A DNA stretch of 10,391 bases from contig CALJKH010000007.1 in assembly GCA_937973575.1 (NCBI GenBank), positions 1 to 10,391 of the forward strand. The letters are read 5' to 3'. This document shows, one piece after another, positions 5,817 to 10,391 of this stretch. Source of the stretch: an uncultured Solirubrobacterales bacterium. Lineage in GTDB: Bacteria > Actinomycetota > Thermoleophilia > Solirubrobacterales > Solirubrobacteraceae. Every line of letters begins with the position of its first letter. Positions within the stretch are counted from its first letter, which is position 1. The position numbers and the translations under genes were made by a program. Under the pieces are notes generated by a model, which was given only the letters and a program-made list of their open reading frames with translations, was not told the origin of the DNA and did no database searches.

Positions 5817-7795
5817 TGCCCAATCAATTAGCTCACGAGACCTCCCCTTACCTTCTTCAACACGCAGAGAACCCCGTCGACTGGCAGCCATGGGGCCCTG
5901 AGGCTCTCGCAGAGGCCGCCAGCCGCGATGTGCCGCTCCTAGTGTCAATCGGCTACTCCGCCTGCCACTGGTGCCATGTGATGGAGCACGAGTCGTTCTC
6001 AGACCCAGAGATTGCGAAGCTCATGAATGAGAACTTCGTCTGCATCAAGGTTGACCGCGAGGAGCGCCCTGATGTGGATGCGATCTTCATGGATGCCTGC
6101 CAAGCGATGACTGGCTCTGGTGGCTGGCCTCTCAACGCATTCGCAACCCCTGACGGACTTCCATTCTGGGCCGGGACCTACTTCCCGCCAACCGAGCGGG
6201 GCGGGCATCCAGCTTGGCGTTCAGTCCTGCTCGCACTGGCCGAGGCGTGGCAAGGTGAGCGGCGTGAAGTGCTCGCCTCCAGTGAGCGGGTGACCGAACG
6301 CCTCAGCAGTTCAGTCCGGCTTGAGCCCGCTGACGAGATTCCAGGAATCGAAACTCTGGATCGCGCAGCTGCCGGACTTGAGGCTCTGTACGACAGGGAG
6401 AACGGCGGCTTTGGTGGTGCCCCCAAGTTCCCGGCCTCAGAGGCTGTCGAGTTCCTCCTCGCGCGTGGTGAGACTGAGATGAGCACAGGCGCCTTGCTCG
6501 CTATGGCCCGCGGTGGGATTCATGACCAGATCGGCGGTGGCTTTGCCCGCTACGCGGTTGACTCACGCTGGATCGTCCCCCACTTCGAAAAGATGCTCTA
6601 CGACAACACTCTCCTAGCTCGTTCGTACCTCCACGCCTGGCAAGTGACCAACGACGACTACCTGCTCTCGGTCTGTCGAAGCACCCTGGACTGGATGCTG
6701 CGTGAGATGAGGTCAGCTGATGGAGCGTTCTTCGCTTCGATCGACGCTGACGACGAGCTGGGCGAAGGGCGCTTCTATGCGTGGACACCAGAGTTGGTTG
6801 AGGAAGCACTCCCCGACCCGGCCGATGCGGCGGCAGCCTGCCGGGCCTTTGGAATTACTCCCTCAGGCAACTGGGAGGACGGCTTGACAGTGGCTGTCGC
6901 AGGACAGCCAGTTGAGGACCTCCCACGCTTGAAGGCCGCTCTCTACGAGGCAAGGTCATCGCGCCCACGACCTAGTACCGACACAAAGGTACTCACTGGG
7001 TGGAATGCGCTTGCCATTAGCGCCCTCGCTGATGCTGGAGCAGTCCTTGAAGACCCGGATTACCTAACCGCGGCTCAAGAATGCGCCGACTACCTATTGC
7101 GTTCCCTCCGTGACTCTGAAGGGCGAGTCCTGCGCTGTCTCCGGAAAGACTCTGGGGTACTTGGGGTGCTTGAGGACTCATCTCTCCTCTTGGCTGCCCT
7201 GCTTGACCTCTATGAGGCAACGGGTGATCTGCGCTGGTTCACAGAGGCTGAGAGGCTCGCCGACACGACATGGGAGCGCTTTGGTGACTCGGAGGCAGGC
7301 GGGTTCTTCTCAACACCATCAGATGGTGAGGAACTTGCCGTGCGCCGCAAGGACATTGAAGACCGTCCAGTGCCGTCCGGGAACGCGACAATGGCACTAG
7401 CTCTGCTTAGGCTCTACGCCCTCACCGGAGACAGCCGTCACATCGAGCGAGCAGAGGGAGTGATGCGGATTCTCGGCCCCTTGGTGGAACGCCTTCCCCT
7501 TGCCCTTGGACGAATGCTGCTGGCTCTTCAAGTTCGAGCTGATGGCATTAACGAGATCGCGATCATCGGCCCAGACCCCGAAGCTCTCCTTAAGGCGGCC
7601 CGCTCAGGACTGCGTCGTAACTCAGTCCTCGCCTACTCAGAAGTTCCGACTGACTCAGTTCGACTCCTCGCTGGACGAGTCCCAGAGCCGGGCGGAACCC
7701 AGGCCTGGGTCTGCAAGTCGTTCGCCTGCCAGCTTCCCGTTTCAACTTCAGAGGAACTGCTCGCACAACTCAGTGGCCCCGCCACCACCTCCTGA
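5816..7795 (+). CDS. Thioredoxin domain-containing protein, YyaL/SSP411 (DUF255) family
   Basis: A complete 659-aa member of the family that includes B. subtilis YyaL and vertebrate SPATA20; most members are 600-700 aa. The N-terminal thioredoxin-like domain opens with the diagnostic NQLAHETSPYLLQHA.NPVDW (3-23) and has a CHWC redox-type motif at C50-C53, then KVDREERPDVD (78-88) and GGWPLN (102-107). The rest is an alpha/alpha-barrel related to N-acylglucosamine 2-epimerase/six-hairpin glycosidases: GGFGGAPKFP (197-206), PHFEKMLYDN (255-264), DTKVLTGWNALA starting near 389, and a terminal CKSFACQLPV. No signal peptide is seen, so it should be cytoplasmic. The biochemical role of the family is not settled; a redox or sugar-related activity is only inferred from the two folds. 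The ATG overlaps the stop of the 157-aa gene by one base, and the ABC ATPase follows after 14 bp, so all four genes may be co-transcribed. Confidence 0.96.
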   Translation: MPNQLAHETSPYLLQHAENPVDWQPWGPEALAEAASRDVPLLVSIGYSACHWCHVMEHESFSDPEIAKLMNENFVCIKVDREERPDVDAIFMDACQAMTGSGGWPLNAFATPDGLPFWAGTYFPPTERGGHPAWRSVLLALAEAWQGERREVLASSERVTERLSSSVRLEPADEIPGIETLDRAAAGLEALYDRENGGFGGAPKFPASEAVEFLLARGETEMSTGALLAMARGGIHDQIGGGFARYAVDSRWIVPHFEKMLYDNTLLARSYLHAWQVTNDDYLLSVCRSTLDWMLREMRSADGAFFASIDADDELGEGRFYAWTPELVEEALPDPADAAAACRAFGITPSGNWEDGLTVAVAGQPVEDLPRLKAALYEARSSRPRPSTDTKVLTGWNALAISALADAGAVLEDPDYLTAAQECADYLLRSLRDSEGRVLRCLRKDSGVLGVLEDSSLLLAALLDLYEATGDLRWFTEAERLADTTWERFGDSEAGGFFSTPSDGEELAVRRKDIEDRPVPSGNATMALALLRLYALTGDSRHIERAEGVMRILGPLVERLPLALGRMLLALQVRADGINEIAIIGPDPEALLKAARSGLRRNSVLAYSEVPTDSVRLLAGRVPEPGGTQAWVCKSFACQLPVSTSEELLAQLSGPATTS

Positions 7796-7809
7796 TAGCG
7801 TCGCCGCAG

Positions 7810-8754
7810 ATGATCTCCGACCGCCTCATGATCGAAGTTGACGGCCTTGTCAAGACCTTCGGGTCGGGCGACGACGCGGTACACGCTGTTCGTGGCGTCG
7901 ACTTCTCCGTAAACGAGGGTGAGATCTTCGGCCTCCTTGGCGCTAACGGCGCTGGCAAGTCAACAATCGTGTTGATGCTTGCGACCCTCCTTAGCCCTTC
8001 TGGCGGAACGGCTCGTGTGAACGGGCACGATGTATTGAAGGACCCAATCAAGGTCCGTCAGTCATTTGGTGCAGCGCTTCAGGAGACAGGCCTTGACCCC
8101 CTTCAGAAGGCCGGAGAGCTGCTTGAGCTTCACGGGCGCCTCTACGGCTACTCGAAGCAAGCTGCAGCTGCCCGCGCAGTTGAGCTTCTTGAAGTGGTTG
8201 GCCTGACTGACGACCGTGAGCGCCGAGTTGGCACCTACTCAGGTGGTATGCGACGCAGGCTTGACCTTGCAGCAGCTTTGATCCACCGCCCGCCTGTCCT
8301 GTTCCTCGACGAGCCAACAACGGGGCTTGACCCTGCGTCGCGCAGAGCGATTTGGGATGAGGTTGAGGAACTTCGCAAGCAGGGAGTAACCGTGCTCCTG
8401 ACCACTCAGTATTTGGAGGAGGCAGACCAGCTTGCTGACAACGTCGCGATCATGGCTGACGGAGTCATTGCCAAGATCGGCACCCCCGAGCAACTGAAGA
8501 GCGGCATGGGTGCTGATGTTGTTGATGTTCAGTTCGCTGATGTTGAAACTGCGGAGCGGGCAGCAGCGGTCATCGGCCCTGAGGCGAAGGTCGCAGGCCA
8601 CGAGATACGAGTCAATGCGACTGATGGGCCAGCTGTCCTGGCTGACCTGATCGGCCGCCTCCGAGAGGCTGGCATTGAGACGAAGGGCGTCTCCCTGACA
8701 CAGCCAACACTTGACGATGTCTTCCTCAACCTCACTGATGGGGCTTCAAAGTGA
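7810..8754 (+). CDS. ABC transporter ATP-binding protein, DrrA-type (ABC-2 exporter)
   Basis: A 314-aa ATPase that powers an exporter with the permease encoded next. Marks: Walker A GANGAGKST (44-52), Q-loop near ALQETGLDP, signature YSGGMR (143-148), Walker B VLFLDEP (163-169) and D-loop GLD (172-174). The H-loop reads TTQYLEEADQLAD, with Gln (Q200) where most ABC ATPases have His; this is typical of the DrrA daunorubicin-resistance group, as is the C-terminal LTQPTLDDVFLNLT motif. DrrA-type systems export drugs, lipids or other hydrophobic molecules, and the substrate here is unknown. ATG 7810 has no clear Shine-Dalgarno; ATG 7828 (MIEVDGLVKTFG) matches the usual N-terminus of the family equally well and may be the real start. 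The end overlaps the permease start by 4 bp (GTGA). Confidence 0.95.
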   Translation: MISDRLMIEVDGLVKTFGSGDDAVHAVRGVDFSVNEGEIFGLLGANGAGKSTIVLMLATLLSPSGGTARVNGHDVLKDPIKVRQSFGAALQETGLDPLQKAGELLELHGRLYGYSKQAAAARAVELLEVVGLTDDRERRVGTYSGGMRRRLDLAAALIHRPPVLFLDEPTTGLDPASRRAIWDEVEELRKQGVTVLLTTQYLEEADQLADNVAIMADGVIAKIGTPEQLKSGMGADVVDVQFADVETAERAAAVIGPEAKVAGHEIRVNATDGPAVLADLIGRLREAGIETKGVSLTQPTLDDVFLNLTDGASK

Positions 8755-9563
8755 CTGAGATCCCTGAACTAACAGCAGCACCAGCCAAGCCAGCACCTCT
8801 GGTAACTCAGGTTCGCCTTCTGACAGTGAGGTTGATCCGCAAGGTCCTCCGTGAGCCAGCAGTAACGATCCCAAACCTTGCGATCAGTGCCTTCTTCCTG
8901 TTCACCTACAACGGAGCATTCGGCTCCTCTGGCGTGACGAGCTTCCCAGGTGTTGGCGGCAACTACCTCAACTTCATCCTGCCTGTGACAGTTCTTTTCT
9001 CCTCGATCAGTGGTGGAGCAGCTGGCCTGACCCTCGTGCAGGACCTTGAGACCGGCTACTTCCGCCGCCAGCTCTCAATGCCGCTCTCCCGCTCGGCGAT
9101 CGTGCTCGCAGCGATCATGTTGGGCGCGATCCAGGTGCTGGTGCAGGCCTGCTTGATCATGACTATCGGCTTGATCATGGGCGCCGACCCAGCCACGGGA
9201 ATTGGTGGCATCTTTGCGCTTCTTGGCTTCGCCCTGCTGTGGGGAATGGGCTTTGCTGGCTACTCGGTTGCGACCGGTCTGAAAACAGGTAACGCGCAGG
9301 CCGCCCAAGCCGCCACCTTCATCTTCTTCCCGCTGATGTTCCTCGCCCCAGTGTTCCTACCGATGAACGAGCTTGCAGGGTGGATCCAGGCAGTCGCCAA
9401 GGTCAACCCCACGACCTACATGCTGGAAGCGATGCGCTCGGTGATGATTCAGGGCTGGGTGACCTCGGCACTGCTGAAGGGCCTACTGGCAGGCGGCCTG
9501 TTTGCGGTCATCACCCTTACTGCAGCAGTCCGAGTCGCACGCAGTAAGACATCCCGCGCTTAG
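8751..9563 (+). CDS. ABC-2 type transporter permease, DrrB-like
   Basis: A 270-aa membrane subunit, the partner of the ATPase just upstream. Six membrane segments are expected (about 40-56, 72-96, 117-143, 151-176, 186-206, 241-262). The loop between helices 2 and 3, QDLETGYFRRQLSMPLSRS (97-115), is the classic ABC-2 stretch, and NPTTYMLEAMR (219-229) is the conserved C-terminal ABC-2 motif. Proteins of this family dimerise and pair with two ATPases to export a substrate across the plasma membrane. The GTG start lies inside the stop of the ATPase gene (GTGA, 4-bp overlap), so translation is coupled. The length and topology are ordinary for a DrrB-like permease. Nothing in the sequence names the exported molecule. 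Confidence 0.94.
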   Translation: MTEIPELTAAPAKPAPLVTQVRLLTVRLIRKVLREPAVTIPNLAISAFFLFTYNGAFGSSGVTSFPGVGGNYLNFILPVTVLFSSISGGAAGLTLVQDLETGYFRRQLSMPLSRSAIVLAAIMLGAIQVLVQACLIMTIGLIMGADPATGIGGIFALLGFALLWGMGFAGYSVATGLKTGNAQAAQAATFIFFPLMFLAPVFLPMNELAGWIQAVAKVNPTTYMLEAMRSVMIQGWVTSALLKGLLAGGLFAVITLTAAVRVARSKTSRA

Positions 9564-9569
9564 AGCGCG
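9555..9569 (+). terminator. Possible hairpin at the permease stop codon
   Basis: CGCGCT, then the stop codon TAG as a 3-nt loop, then AGCGCG: a perfect 6-bp GC-rich stem around the end of the permease gene. No T-run follows, so it would be a weak or non-classical terminator. Its place between the exporter operon and the promoter of the next gene makes a transcription boundary reasonable. Confidence 0.4.
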
Positions 9570-9571
9570 AC

Positions 9572-9600
9572 TTGACCTCACCCCCCCCCGATGTCATAAT
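9572..9600 (+). promoter_or_regulatory. Strong sigma70-like promoter with C9 tract in the spacer
   Basis: The -35 is TTGACC (9572-9577, 5 of 6 to TTGACA). The spacer is exactly 17 bp (9578-9594), and the -10 is CATAAT (9595-9600, 5 of 6) preceded by TGT, an extended -10 (TGn). Nine consecutive C (9581-9589) fill over half the spacer. The expected start of transcription, 7 nt after the -10, is base 9607, the G of the GTG start codon, so the mRNA should be leaderless. There is no Shine-Dalgarno upstream. Confidence 0.75.
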
Positions 9601-9606
9601 TGGCGG

Positions 9607-10391
9607 GTGCTCAGCTTTACTGGAATTACCAAGCCCTTTCTAGTTGTTGCTGGAAGCCTTGTCTTTAGCCTCGCTGCCGCAGGTTCTGCTCAGGCCGACG
9701 CGTTCAATATCAGCAAGCCAACGGCGATAAGTACCACCACGCCAACCGGTGACCCCACGGTCAGCATCGGCGATTTTGGAAATGGCGTTGTCGCCTGGCC
9801 TGCTCAGGGCTATGTCTACGCTCGCCTCAGGTCAGAGGAGGGCACTCTCAGCCCAGTTTCGAAGTTGGGGACTTCAAGCACATGCCTTGATTCAGATGTC
9901 GCCGGCAACGGGACAACTGCTGTTGCGTGGACGAGTGTGACTCTCAAGGTTGCCGTCGCCCCGCTCCACGGAAAGTTCGGGCGTGTGCGCAGCCTCCCAA
10001 CGGGGCCAGGCTGCGGAGAGTTCAAGGTTGTTCAGACCGATAACCGGACAGTCCTTATCTGGCAGTCAGGTACCCAGATCTGGTTCTCAATCGCTAACGG
10101 CGGCGGAGCCTTCGGCCCAGCGGCGCTCTTCGACGATGCCCGATCGGCCAGACTAGATGCGACCCACGCAGCAGACGACAGCGTCCTTGTTGCCTACCAC
10201 CCGCAGTGGTCCAGCACACCGTGGAATCGAACCCAAGTCGCCGTCAAACGACTCGCGGCTGATTCGACCACCTTCTCTGCTCGGCAAATTGTGTCAAGCG
10301 ATACTGCAGCTAATAGTGAATCTGGGACTCTCGGCTTCTTCAACGGGGCAAATGAAACGAGCCTTGGCTCCTTCACAGAAGGCGGAGGGCC
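9607..10391 (+). CDS. Secreted repeat protein, beta-propeller-like, 3' partial
   Basis: An uninterrupted frame of 261 codons from GTG 9607 to the window edge, with no stop. Residues 1-30 form a signal peptide: a lysine at 9, a hydrophobic core (11-25) and SAQA, with cleavage expected after A30. The mature part has repeated units ending in an xVxW strand: VSIGDFGNGVVAW (52-64), SDVAGNGTTAVAW (96-108), KVVQTDNRTVLIW (140-152), and a weaker DATHAADDSVLVAY (184-197). W64, W108 and W152 are 44 residues apart and Y197 is 45 further on. Two cysteines (C93, C136) sit just before the second and third units. Such repeats suggest blades of a beta-propeller, as in many actinobacterial exoproteins; ligand or enzyme activity cannot be told. 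The protein is exported, but whether it is anchored depends on the missing C-terminus. It has its own promoter and follows the ABC exporter genes by 43 bp. Confidence 0.85.
   Translation, partial: MLSFTGITKPFLVVAGSLVFSLAAAGSAQADAFNISKPTAISTTTPTGDPTVSIGDFGNGVVAWPAQGYVYARLRSEEGTLSPVSKLGTSSTCLDSDVAGNGTTAVAWTSVTLKVAVAPLHGKFGRVRSLPTGPGCGEFKVVQTDNRTVLIWQSGTQIWFSIANGGGAFGPAALFDDARSARLDATHAADDSVLVAYHPQWSSTPWNRTQVAVKRLAADSTTFSARQIVSSDTAANSESGTLGFFNGANETSLGSFTEGGG
9760..10197 (+). repeat. About 44-residue protein repeats (propeller-blade-like)
   Basis: Codons for W64 (9796), W108 (9928) and W152 (10060) are 132 bp apart, and Y197 (10195) comes 135 bp later. Each ends a unit of the type D..GN....AW. 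The repeat is visible only in protein; the DNA copies have diverged. A fifth unit may follow near GTLGFFNG but has a different spacing. Confidence 0.65.

Noticed and set aside
8401..8440. Gln in place of the H-loop His of the ABC ATPase, as a possible defect
   Set aside because: TTQYLEEAD is the usual form in DrrA-type ATPases, so this is a subfamily trait and not degeneration.
9749..9940. Plus-strand 63-codon frame inside the right-end gene
   Set aside because: It is out of frame with the 261-codon signal-peptide gene, which has the repeats and promoter support; the short frame has neither.
1..10391. Search for CRISPR arrays, tRNA/rRNA genes, insertion sequences and phage genes
   Set aside because: No regularly spaced direct repeats, cloverleaf-like sequence, transposase motifs or flanking duplications were seen by reading; coding genes fill nearly all of the window.

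Overview
This window reads as a tightly packed, moderately high-GC bacterial chromosome segment, most likely from an actinobacterium. The evidence is a DrrAB-type ABC exporter, frequent GTG/TTG starts, almost no intergenic DNA, and a promoter placed so that the mRNA would be leaderless. The membrane proteins with an SWKPLPVL core and the secreted protein with GN(G/A)xxxAW-type repeats resemble families I associate with Thermoleophilia/Solirubrobacterales. That placement is inference from memory, not a database result.

Layout. Positions 1-4908 (+) hold one run of four genes. They are an acyl-CoA synthetase of the ACSM/acetyl-CoA-synthetase-like type cut by the left edge, two tandem paralogous polytopic membrane proteins that look like GT-C type glycosyltransferases, and a class I glutamine-amidotransferase-like hydrolase (peptidase C26, PuuD-like). 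Gaps are 2 bp, an 11-bp overlap, and 4 bp, so co-transcription is likely. Positions 4909-5298 (-) encode a RidA-family enamine/imine deaminase whose stop codon abuts the PuuD-like stop with no base between them.

A 44-bp divergent gap (5299-5342) separates ridA from a second rightward run. This run is a 157-aa protein with possible thioredoxin-like fold, a YyaL/DUF255 thioredoxin-domain protein (1-bp overlap), a DrrA-type ABC ATPase (14-bp gap), and its ABC-2 permease (4-bp overlap). The ATPase and permease together would form an exporter.

The right end (9607 to the edge) holds a gene easily missed because it has no stop in the window. It encodes a secreted protein with a signal peptide and about 44-residue repeats that look like beta-propeller blades. 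It is preceded by a strong sigma70-like promoter (TTGACC, 17 bp, TGT-CATAAT) whose spacer contains a run of nine C. The predicted transcription start falls on the GTG start codon. The most interesting hypothesis in the window is that slippage in this C9 tract changes promoter spacing and phase-varies a secreted protein. Similar -10-like hexamers sit exactly 6 nt upstream of the two divergent starts at 5298 and 5343, which suggests leaderless transcription may be common in this genome.

No RNA genes, mobile elements or CRISPR arrays were seen, and no gene-free stretch reaches 300 bases.
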